NCBI GenBank assembly: GCA_000695325.1
Contig: AVPN01000412.1
Coordinates: forward strand, 4,032-54,135
Origin: Pleurobrachia bachei
Lineage: Eukaryota; Ctenophora; Tentaculata; Cydippida; Pleurobrachiidae
DNA length: 50,104 nt
Direction: 5' to 3'
Shown here: positions 34,406 to 45,269 of the stretch, piece by piece
Layout of the letters: the number at the start of each line of letters is the position of its first letter
How positions within the stretch are numbered: the first letter of the stretch is position 1
Position numbers and translations under genes: made by a program
Notes under the pieces: model-generated
What the model was told of the DNA's origin: nothing
The model's database searches: none
What the model saw: the letters and a program-made list of their open reading frames with translations, nothing else

Positions 34406-35197
34406 GTTTGTGAGTACTGTCAGAATTACCAATGCAAATACGGAATTGGGATAAATGAATTGTCATTTTATAACCGTGACTTGGCCAATCAGTGGCTATC
34501 AAACCACAGGACACCTCTCTGATTTTCAAATTTCACAGTCACTTAAATTATCGCCAATCACCACCAGTGGAGCTTGGTAAAGTGAAAGTGAAACATCCGG
34601 CTTGTTACAAGTTGTAGTAATTAACATACTCGGGCCGTATATAATTATCCCAATAAGCTCTTACCATTTTGACTAGCTCAGGCAGGACGGGCTTCCGTCT
34701 TGAATTTCCATCTTGTGAACAACTTCTCAGTTTTAGAGCTTGTGACATTGAACGCTAAACAGAACGGAGGTTGGGAAAGAGAGGAAATGAAAGTGGTATG
34801 CAGGGGAATGTTGTTGGTATTTAGGGGGAATAGGATCAATAAAACAGCCGATATACTGAGAGCTCAACTGATGATATTTGGGTTACATCACAACAACATC
34901 ACCTCGTTGAGTTGTTAGCAATTTATTGTTGTAGTTTTGGTGATGTGTGCGTTTTTAAAACAGTTATCGCATGCATATATCGTGTTGAACATATTAATCC
35001 CATAATGGATCCAGAGTCCTATCTTTTTTTATCACACTCGCTCCCTCTCTCACTCTTTACACACGAGAAAAAAACACAAAACATCATGTGCTGAAGAGGA
35101 AGCAACACAACGTGGACAATCACGCTAAGAAAATAAAAGAGTCCAATATATTTTTTAGTTCAAAGAGAAATGCACCTCAAGTGTCAATTGTCTGTAT

Positions 35198-37374
35198 CTA
35201 CGTTCTCTCGAGCTCTCCCTCGATTCCACCCTCTTCCTCTCCTTCCTTAGGGGGCATGGTGTTGACAAGTTTCTGTACGTAGAGTGCCACCAGAAGCTGG
35301 GATACCAGACCCAGGACCTGTCTGTTGGATACACCTACGAAGGGAGTGTACCAGTCTTTGATGTTCACATCTGGGAACGTTTCGGAGATGACCTGGACAA
35401 AAGGGAGGTGGTTAATTCTTTCTTTATTGAGACTGGTGGGGTTGTGAATTCCATGGTTTCCACACCGATCCCTGAGTGAATATTGGAAACTTGCAATTTA
35501 GAGGCAACCGTAATCGATACGAATTGAGCCAGAGAATGGATTAAGACGGACCTCAATGATTGATTTGGCGTATCCGGAAGATCGGAGAGCATACTCAGCG
35601 GGAGTGGCTAGGAACGAGGAATGTCAGTCTAGACAACCGTGCAAATGTCCGACTGACTTCACATGCAGGTCTATCTCGTGCTGCACGTCACTTACTAGCA
35701 TGCAGTACTGCTCAACCCACCTGCGGAGAGAGAGAGAGCGGGGTTTTAGGGTTTTATATCAGACGTTGGACAATAACATTTTACAAAAAAGTTGTCGGAA
35801 AGTCTAAAAAAGAGGAAGAAATGAGACTCACGTTCCAGGCACAATCTCATTCACAAAACTCTCTACCGCAACCGCCACATCAGTATCTCCTACAATCTTC
35901 TGGGCTCGGGCTGCCTGGACCCTCAGCCTACATCCCTCTATAGCAGAGGCAGGTCCAACTAGTTGAGCAGCCAGACCGGAGACAACGTCATATGTGTTTG
36001 TGGTTATTTTACTGAAGCAGTTGTTGAATGCGGTGTTGAGAACAGATACGTCAATGTGTTTATCAGATATTATACACAGGATAATGGGATCTAAAACGTT
36101 AGAGATTGTTATTCATAACTAATTGGGAAAGTGAAATGTTAATATCGTGGAGTCATCAAGCCGATGACATGATCAGCGGAACGTCCAGCCACGAGGCTGA
36201 AATATGAGCCAGTATGTGCGCGCGTGGTACATGCTGCGCGAAAACAGGGATCCACTCCTCACAAGCAGAGCCAGAAAACTAGTGATAGAAGTTGGACTGG
36301 CGTTTTGGTGATGTAAACAGATGGTCTGGTCAGTCAGAGTAATGTTTTACACACTAATTGTTAGTGGCTTTTGAAGAACAATGGTCCCAAAAATCAGCGT
36401 CTTTGTCTCCTTTCTTCTTGACTTGGCATTGTTGATACTGAGTTCTAAGAGGGGAGAAGAAATTAAGAAATTAACATGGCTCATTATTCCTGGAATTCAG
36501 AAAAGAGAAGGTTGTCGACTAGGGGGGAGGGGGGGGTTGTCTTACCATAACTCCACCAGCGTGAGGAGGACGACGACGATCAAAGAACACCCGGAGGAGA
36601 GGGTGACTTATTATCATGTTGGTCGTGCCTTGCAGGGTCTGAAGATATATGTAGATGTGTGAATTAAGTGAGAGCGAGGGGCTAGGGAGATAGAGAGGGA
36701 GAGAATGAGGGAAGGAAAAGAGAGAAAGGGAAATATGCAAGTGTGTATGGGCTACTTTTACGGTTTTGCTAATCTTTTTGCATAAAACCGTTTGATGGTA
36801 ACCCCAAAATTGTTTAGTGTTAGAGTTGTATATTTGTCTTCTCCATACTACGAATGGGAGAGACGAGACTAGTCGACTACAAGATAATCATTTCAGATTC
36901 AAAAAAGTATTTCATTTATTTAGGAATTGTTAAAGTGTCGTCGTAATAGCAACGAAATCAGAAGAAAGAAAAGTGGACAGGTGAGTATAAAGTCGGATTT
37001 CTTTAAGTTGTCAAACCTTTCTTTTGGATAAGGGACCTTTCTTTTGGATAAGGGGACCATTCTTTTGGATAAGGGGACCTTTCTTTTGGATAAGGGGACC
37101 TTTCTTTTAGATAAGGGGACCTTTCTTTTGGATAAGGGGACCTTTCTTTTGGATGAGGGGACCTTTCTTTTGGATAAGGGGGGCCTTTCTTTTGGATAAG
37201 GGGGGCCTTTCTTTTGGATAAAGGGACCTTCCAGTTAACTAACCGGGTTATCTTCAAGGTAGCTGTGTGCTGAGTCAAGGCCAGCATCGATCGTACTCTT
37301 AGCATAGTTAAACCAGTTCCACACACCCGCTGAAAATGGGATATCCATTAGGAAGAGAGATAGAGATAGATAGG

Positions 37375-37452
<78 letters not shown>

Positions 37453-40400
37453 GATAGCGAGTCTTTAGAGTTTAGATATGCAATGCATGGGAAGCTAGAA
37501 ACTTAGTTATTAGTGATACAGAAAGCAAGTTAAGAATCAGACCATTATGGACTGATATTAAGTGATCCACACAGACAGTTGACAGTCAAATTGCTACATG
37601 TTTGAGATCAATCGACATGAGAAAGCAGGGATTCCTGCCCGCCCCATACCATAAAACCGAACAATTCCTAAAAACACCAAAACTACCGTTATTCCGATCA
37701 CCTGTAACTTCCTCTCCCTGACTGGATATGGTATTCTTCATACTAGTAGCCTTCTCTCCCAGAGCATCCAAAGTATCATCAATATCCATAGTACTGAATC
37801 TCTCTAGTCTATATACTAACAGAACATAGTACTGATTTAGCAATTAGCGCTGATTCGATCTAAGAATTACAATTGAAACAAAATGCACTAAACTGAAAAA
37901 AGCTAGAAGGCAGGACCTCTGAACTCACATGAGTCACGAGTGTTGAGAAATACTAAACAACAAGGGAGTCAATCTAATCTAACACACACACAGCACTAAC
38001 CCCCAATGCACAAAGAAGCTTCAAGTAAGGGACATTGAGAGAGGGACACAATGGGGGATAGTACACAATCTTAGGACCCTGACGCTCTCTCTTTTTCTCT
38101 CTCTTTCTTTACATCTTTCTCTCCCTTCCCTCACACTCTCTCTCACAAGTGAGAACAAGTGTATTCCAGAAAGATAGAGACAGATCGAGAGAGACAGGTC
38201 GAGAGAGGAAGGACGATTAGATAGAGACAGAAAGAGAGCAAGCATCTATGGCAGAGTGATAAAAAAGAGTATCGATAACCAAGTTCTCTCTCTCTCTCTG
38301 AATCATGTGTCACTGAATAACGAAGAATTCAATTTCCTGTTCCTGGAAAGTTTCTAGGATCGACAAATAATGAGAAATGTGAAATGAATCAGAAACAAGC
38401 ATCTCAACCATCCTTTTCTAAAGAAGAAGATAACTTAGGGAAATGTGATTTGCAACAAAATGTAATGAGAAACATCAAGAGGTTGTCTAAAAGAAGAAGC
38501 CCCTTTCCATTAGAGCTAGGGATCCCCCACAGCATATATCCCATCTCTTTTACATAATATGCCCCATTTCACGACCCCAACATTGTTCTCTCTTTCTATG
38601 TGTCTCTGCAGGCTGTTATATCCCCTGCAAAATAATGTTTCTAGTTTTGCGCTCCCGTCACGGAGAAATGATAGCGCCCCGCCCCTTTACTTTCTCATTA
38701 TGTAATTACAATACTGGGTATCATGAATTGTTCGAACTACAAAATGCAAAATGGTAAAAATGTAACAGATACGTGATGACACCTGCAAAATGTAATATCA
38801 ACAAGGGCGTGTTATAACGATGATTATAGGAAGATAGTTAATGTTGTAATAGATGATCGATCATAATCTCTCCCTTCTCTCTCCATACCAAGCTAGTAAT
38901 ACTACACTAACTACACGACAGGAGAGTTTGGTGCTGCACGATCCCGCCTCTAAATTACGCAGTAATTTTCTCCGAAACGATTAGCCACAGACACGAGGAC
39001 CATCATTATGCTAATGGGGAGACTTAAAGCAGAAAATCGGAGGAAAACAAAAGACATGATAACGATTAGATCTGTAAGAGGAATTAGGAAAATCAAATAC
39101 ACACAATTTGTGGTTTGAAATGGATTGGAGTCGAAGGAACACACATTCGATTTGGTGGTTAGTTATGTCACAAAGCCACGTGCGCCAGACTTACATTCTG
39201 TAGTTTCCGCCATAGCTGTGTTATCATTGAAGAAACTATCGTGTCTCATGTTGCTCGGGGAGTGTGGGGGAGACTGCATGTCCACCTGTAGGGTCAGGAG
39301 ATTAGGATGGGGAGATGTGAATTAGGAAGAGGGTGGGGGTTGAAAATAGCGGGGCCGCTAGGAATAGTTTGGGGATTGCTGGCGGAAGTAAACTGTAAAG
39401 TATTTGTGGTACGAACTACGAAGAGAGAGAGAGACACGTTATAATATTTGGAAATCAGCCAAGCTGGTATCGAAATTCGAAGTGGAAATGTGATATCCCA
39501 TACACAACACCCCTCTCTGTTTTGAACATAAACACTGCAAACGGCGAGTGAGCAATAAGCTTATACCGCATTACCAAACGTCACAGAAAATCACAGAAAA
39601 AGTAACAATTGACTGGAAGCTGGTAAGTAGTTCTAGAACCAGCCACACATTACATGGTTTCACTAACCCCCAATGCACAAAGAAGCTTCAAGTAAGGGAC
39701 ATTGAGAGAGGGACACAATGGGGGATAGTACACAATCTTAGGACCCTGACGCTCTCTCTTTTTCTCTCTCTTTCTTTACATCTTTCTCTCCCTTCCCTCA
39801 CACTCTCTCTCACAAGTGAGAACAAGTGTATTCCAGAAAGATAGAGACAGATCGAGAGAGACAGGTCGAGAGAGGAAGGACGATTAGATAGAGACAGAAA
39901 GAGAGCAAGCATCTATGGCAGAGTGATAAAAAAGAGTATCGATAACCAAGTTCTCTCTCTCTCTCTGAATCATGTGTCACTGAATAACGAAGAATTCAAT
40001 TTCCTGTTCCTGGAAAGTTTCTAGGATCGACAAATAATGAGAAATGTGAAATGAATCAGAAACAAGCATCTCAACCATCCTTTTCTAAAGAAGAAGATAA
40101 CTTAGGGAAATGTGATTTGCAACAAAATGTAATGAGAAACATCAAGAGGTTGTCTAAAAGAAGAAGCCCCTTTCCATTAGAGCTAGGGATCCCCCACAGC
40201 ATATATCCCATCTCTTTTACATAATATGCCCCATTTCACGACCCCAACATTGTTCTCTCTTTCTATGTGTCTCTGCAGGCTGTTATATCCCCTGCAAAAT
40301 AATGTTTCTAGTTTTGCGCTCCCGTCACGGAGAAATGATAGCGCCCCGCCCCTTTACTTTCTCATTATGTAATTACAATACTGGGTATCATGAATTGTTC

Positions 40401-43258
40401 GAACTACAAAATGCAAAATGGTAAAAATGTAACAGATACGTGATGACACCTGCAAAATGTAATATCAACAAGGGCGTGTTATAACGATGATTATAGGAAG
40501 ATAGTTAATGTTGTAATAGATGATCGATCATAATCTCTCCCTTCTCTCTCCATACCAAGCTAGTAATACTACACTAACTACACGACAGGAGAGTTTGGTG
40601 CTGCACGATCCCGCCTCTAAATTACGCAGTAATTTTCTCCGAAACGATTAGCCACAGACACGAGGACCATCATTATGCTAATGGGGAGACTTAAAGCAGA
40701 AAATCGGAGGAAAACAAAAGACATGATAACGATTAGATCTGTAAGAGGAATTAGGAAAATCAAATACACACAATTTGTGGTTTGAAATGGATTGGAGTCG
40801 AAGGAACACACATTCGATTTGGTGGTTAGTTATGTCACAAAGCCACGTGCGCCAGACTTACATTCTGTAGTTTCCGCCATAGCTGTGTTATCATTGAAGA
40901 AACTATCGTGTCTCATGTTGCTCGGGGAGTGTGGGGGAGACTGCATGTCCACCTGTAGGGTCAGGAGATTAGGATGGGGAGATGTGAATTAGGAAGAGGG
41001 TGGGGGTTGAAAATAGCGGGGCCGCTAGGAATAGTTTGGGGATTGCTGGCGGAAGTAAACTGTAAAGTATTTGTGGTACGAACTACGAAGAGAGAGAGAG
41101 ACACGTTATAATATTTGGAAATCAGCCAAGCTGGTATCGAAATTCGAAGTGGAAATGTGATATCCCATACACAACACCCCTCTCTGTTTTGAACATAAAC
41201 ACTGCAAACGGCGAGTGAGCAATAAGCTTATACCGCATTACCAAACGTCACAGAAAATCACAGAAAAAGTAACAATTGACTGGAAGCTGGTAAGTAGTTC
41301 TAGAACCAGCCACACATTACATGGTTTGTAAGACAACACATATCACGTTGTCTACTCACATTTATAGCACCTCCCACATCATAACTCACATTTATAGCAC
41401 CTCCCACATCATAACTCACATTTATAGCACCTCCCACATCATAACTCACATTTATAGCACCTCCCACATCATAACTCACATTTATAGCACCTCCCACATC
41501 ATAACTCACATTTATAGCACCTCCCACATCATAACTCACATTTATAGCACCTCCCACATCATAACTCACATTTATAGCACCTCCCACATCATAACTCACA
41601 TTTATAGCACCTCCCACATCATAACTCTCCTCCTCGTCTCCATAGATGTCCACTATTGGGGACGCAGGTCGGACCATCTTGGGAGACTGCTTCACCATGT
41701 TCTCGGTAATGGCCGCAACCTCATCGTCAGCCATCTCTCGTGTTACTATTTAATGCTTTAATTAATTAATAAATTAATGTACTGTAAAGTAGCGGGGGTC
41801 TTGTGGTGTACTATAATGTAGCAGGAGTGGTGTTTGGTCGGGGATTGGAAATAAGAAGGAGGCGTTGATTCTGGGAAGCAATTTTCTAAACGGGATAGCA
41901 AAATCAATAATAAATAAGATGATTAAAACCCAACATAACAAATTTTCGTGTCCTGCATGAAATCGAGATCCCATTTTAACAACCATAACAAGAACCAAAA
42001 ATCAAATAAAGGGAGAGAAAGATCAGCTTTGTTCCCTAATATCTACTGAGTCTTCTTTTCAGCTTCAGAAACCTCAAAACCACCATCCTTCTTCACTCCC
42101 TCAATAGCACTTCCCTCGATCACCTCATCTTCAAATACCTGACCAAACTCATTGACCCTTTTCTTGTCAACTGGATACAGCCACCTCTGGTAAAGGTATA
42201 TCAGGAATATAATATCGTCCCGGAAACAGGCTATCCGATGAGCGGTTGGCATGGTGATGATAAATGCAAAGACGTCATCAATAAACGTGTTGAATGCCTT
42301 ATACATGAATGCTCTCCAGGGAAGGTGTGCCACTGATTTGAGTCGGTAGTTTAGGAAGAGTTGGGGTGTCATGAAGAGGAATCCAAAACAGTAAACCCCG
42401 TTCACGAGGGTGTTAATAACCCAGCTATACCTGGGGGGAGAGAGAGGGGTTAGAGTGGAACAGGAGGTAGGGAGGAAAGAGGGGTTAGGAGAGATAGATA
42501 TAAAATGTTCAACATGCCAAATGTTAAAGTAAACAGTGACTTACATTCTGTAGTTTCCGCCATAGCTGTGTTATCATTGAAGAAACTATCGTGTCTCATG
42601 TTGCTGGGGGAGTGTGGGGGAGACTGCATGTCCACCTGTAGGGTCAGGAGATTAGGATGGGGAGATGTGAATTAGGAAGAGGGTGGGGGTTGAAAATAGC
42701 GGGGCCGCTAGGAATAGTTTGGGGATTGCTGGCGGAAGTAAACTGTAAAGTATTTGTGGTACGAACTACGAAGAGAGAGAGAGACACGTTATAATATTTG
42801 GAAATCAGCCAAGCTGGTATCGAAATTCGAAGTGGAAATGTGATATCCCATACACAACACCCCTCTCTGTTTTGAACATAAACACTGCAAACGGCGAGTG
42901 AGCAATAAGCTTATACCGCATTACCAAACGTCACAGAAAATCACAGAAAAAGTAACAATTGACTGGAAGCTGGTAAGTAGTTCTAGAACCAGCCACACAT
43001 TACATGGTTTGTAAGACAACACATATCACGTTGTCTACTCACATTTATAGCACCTCCCACATCATAACTCACATTTATAGCACCTCCCACATCATAACTT
43101 AGTAAAACACGTCGTCTACTCACATTTATAGCACCTCCCACGTCATAACTCTCCTCCTCGTCTCCATAGATGTCCACTATTGGGGACGCAGGTCGGACCA
43201 TCTTGGGAGACTGCTTCACCATGTTCTCGGTAATGGCCGCTACCTCATCGTCAGCCAT
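35198..43258 (-). CDS. PRRC1: PRRC1-like protein
   Basis: Homologue of PRRC1, a coiled-coil protein tied to ER exit sites/Golgi and the PKA regulatory subunit, with a C-terminal domain of the DUF84/ITPase-like fold. Recognised exons: 43258-43124 (MADDEVAAITENMVKQS), 42635-42545, about 37793-37702 (TLDALGEKATSMKN), 37329-37244 (AGVWNWFNYAKS, like human SAGGIWGFIKG), 36638-36557, 36090-35832 (DPIILCIISDK ... FVNEIVPG), 35720-35552, 35392-35198 (DVNIKDWYTPFVGVSNRQ, ending LERT). The second and third do not meet in phase, so an exon between them is probably missing. Two exons carry unreversed-complement blocks. The first two exons are multiply duplicated; the proline-rich region of vertebrate PRRC1 is reduced. 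The start is 271 bp from CLPTM1L. Confidence 0.82.
35606..35655. other. PRRC1: Unreversed-complement block in PRRC1-like exon
   Basis: Read normally, the minus-strand frame hits a stop after HGCLD. Complementing the block in place joins 35720-35552 into one open 169-nt exon, phase-correct at both ends. It gives VNVPTDLTVRSKDRTPAEYALR, matching the human SLTPQDYNLR region at the right spacing. Edges are good to a few bases. Confidence 0.82.
36561..36610. other. PRRC1: Unreversed-complement block in PRRC1-like exon
   Basis: As read, this exon encodes an Arg/Pro-rich string and cannot join the next exon in phase. Complementing 36561-36610 gives VGEEAHKKLAAAGG just before DPIILCIISDK, as human IKSGGELDIVVTSNK. 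It allows a GTGGAG donor at 36556, the phase the exon at 36090 needs. Edges are approximate. Confidence 0.75.
37014..37230. repeat. Minisatellite of ~21-bp units in a PRRC1-like intron
   Basis: About ten copies of ggacctttcttttggataag, differing by one or two bases, directly 3' of the exon 37329-37244 on the minus strand. A GA tract follows at 37370-37455. Confidence 0.92.
37994..41327. repeat. 1,667-bp perfect tandem duplication
   Basis: Copy A 37994-39660 and copy B 39661-41327 appear identical. Each includes a copy of PRRC1-like exon 2 (39195-39285; 40862-40952). Part of the same sequence recurs a third time at 42541-43010. Either very recent unequal crossing-over or assembly stitching of haplotypes. 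Confidence 0.92.
39195..40952 (-). pseudogene. Extra copies of PRRC1-like exon 2
   Basis: Two 91-nt copies (39285-39195 and 40952-40862) of the exon at 42635-42545, with intact CTACAG acceptor, GTAAGT donor and open frame (VDMQSPPHSPSNMRHDSFFN). Any of the three could be used; if two were spliced in series the frame would shift, because the exon is not a multiple of three. Confidence 0.75.
41354..41734 (-). pseudogene. Duplicate PRRC1-like exon 1 with nine 30-bp repeats
   Basis: Starts at 41734 with the same MADDEVAAITENMVKQS as the copy at 43258, then runs into nine perfect 30-bp units (41354-41623), each encoding YDVGGAINVS. Each unit contains AAT|GTGAGT, the very donor used at the end of exon 1, so every unit is a possible exon end and all keep the frame. 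Confidence 0.8.
42043..42430 (-). pseudogene. Duplicate of CLPTM1L last exon
   Basis: Matches 43905-43530 from the YSWV start through MNGVYCFGFLFMTPQ to the stop, with an intact acceptor and open frame but a longer acidic tail (VIEGSAIEGVKKDGG). It lacks the preceding exon. It sits between the two PRRC1-like exon-1 copies and was carried there by the same tandem duplication. It could be an alternative last exon of CLPTM1L. Confidence 0.82.
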
Positions 43259-43529
43259 CTCTCGTGTTACTATTTAATGCTTTAATTAATTAATAAATTA
43301 ATGTACTGTAAAGTAGCGGGGGTCTTGTGGTGTACTATAATGTAGCAGGAGTGGTGTTTGGTCGGGGATTGGAAATAAGAAGGAGGCGTTGATTCTGGGA
43401 AGCAATTTTCTAAACGGGATAGCAAAATCAATAATAAATAAGATGATTAAAACCCAACATAACAAATTTTCGTGTCCTGCAGTATGAAACCTATCGAGAT
43501 CCAACCCACCATAACAAGAACCAATATAT

Positions 43530-45269
43530 CTACTGAGTCTTCTTCTCAGCTTCAGAAACCTCATTCTCCACTCCCTCAATAGCACTTCTTTCTACAGCCT
43601 CATCCTCAAATACCTGACCGAACTCATTGACCCTTTTCTTGTCAACTGGATACAGCCACCTCTGATACAGGTATATCAGGAATATAATATCGTCCCGGAA
43701 ACAGGCTATCCGATGAGCGGTCGGCATGGTGATGATGAATGCGAAGACATCATCAATGAACGTATTGAATGCTTTGTACATGAACGCCCTCCAGGGGAGG
43801 TGAGCCACAGATTTGAGACGGTAGTTTAGGAAGAGTTGGGGTGTCATGAAGAGGAATCCAAAACAGTAAACACCGTTCACGAGGGTGTTAATAACCCAGC
43901 TATACCTGGAGGGAGAAATAGGTCAGAGTGGAGCTGGAGATAGGGAGGTAAGAGAGAGATGTTCAACATGCCAAATGTAAAAGTAAACAGTGTGCATCTA
44001 ACAGCACTCAACTGTGTATGTGTGTTTGTCCGGTTTGTGTTGTATATTAACTTACCAGCTACGTTGAGGCATGTAAAAGAGAGAGTACAAAGCACCACCA
44101 AACAGCAATGGGTACACAAGCCACTGGAGATACCTCATCGCCTCCCTATCTATCTCTTCCGACAATTTCTCCTCCTCGCTCTTCTCCCCAAATGTCACCT
44201 TCCCTCCCACAAGAGAGAACTTGAGACTCTTACTAACCTTCCAAAGCTCTATAATCATCCCAACTCCTGCAGGTCCCAGTACAATGTAGGAGGTCTTGTG
44301 TTCACACAGATACAGGAATATAATTATCTGACTGACCGCCCTCCAAACAACAACCCTAGTACTCAACCCGGCCGTGTTCTTCCTCTTTTTCCAGAATGAG
44401 ATATCATTTTTGAAGGCTAGGAAGTCGAACAGAAGATGGAAAACAGATACAAAGAAGGTGAGGGTCAGGAAGTACATGTTTGTATCAGAGAAGATTCCTT
44501 TGACCTCGTCCACATCATCTTCACCAAAACCAAGAGTTCTCAGGTTGTTTAACGCCTCCTCGAATTGTAACCATATCCTCATTTTACCAATGGTGATGGG
44601 CGAGAAACTGATCGTTAGATTCACCCTCTCTGATGTGATCGGTACATCGTATCGCCTGGTGAGACTCAGCTGATCAACGTAGAGGACAGGCCGGTAAGTT
44701 AAACTCTTTCTATCCATGATCCGTCTGAACTCCATGGGAAAATCACCGCTGTCAAACTTTATATTAGGGTCTAGTATGTGTACTATGAGACGGGGCCGCC
44801 AGTGCGAGATTATAGTCGAGTTATCTATAACAGATATACCGTCAAGAAGGTTAACTTTCTTAGAGTCCGGTCTCTTGAGGGATGTGAGTGTTGTCAGGTA
44901 GTTGGCAGAAACGGTAGACCGAGAAAGGGGATCAGCACCTGATTTAACCACTAGAACCTGACCATATATTGTTAGATTTTTAGTGAAACTCCTTTCTAAA
45001 GTGACCTGGACATTCTCTTCCAATGAATCGGTAAGAGATACGCCCTCTTTCTTGAAAATCAAACCGTCTCTGTTGACAGTTCCTTGAGTTTTGGTGGCGT
45101 ACAGGTATAGATCATATTTCCCTTGGGGTGGAAACTGTGGTGACAAACATGATATTGAGTCCTCGGTACAAAGCTTTGGGTAGTAAAGTGTATAGAAAAC
45201 GTTGAAGGAGTTTGCCAGGTAGAGAAAGAAGAGGAATAATCCAAAGTTCCCCAAAGTCAGGTATGTCAT
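43530..45269 (-). CDS. CLPTM1L: CLPTM1-like protein (ER lipid scramblase family)
   Basis: Multi-pass ER membrane protein; human CLPTM1L scrambles glucosaminyl-PI for GPI-anchor synthesis. Two exons, 45269-44056 and 43905-43530, joined in phase within SWYSW; 529 residues against 538 in human. The N-terminal signal-anchor is followed by the lumenal domain (SHWRPRLIVHILD, VDQLSLTRRYDV). Conserved membrane motifs follow: FHLLFDFLAFKNDISFWKK, GPAGVGMIIELWKV, LKSVAHLPWRAFMYKAFNTF, IDDVFAFIITMPTAHR, YLYQRWLYPVDKKRVNEFG. The start MTYLTLGNFGLFLFF aligns with the family start. It differs from CLPTM1 by the shorter N-terminus and closer match along its length. No defect seen. Confidence 0.95.
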
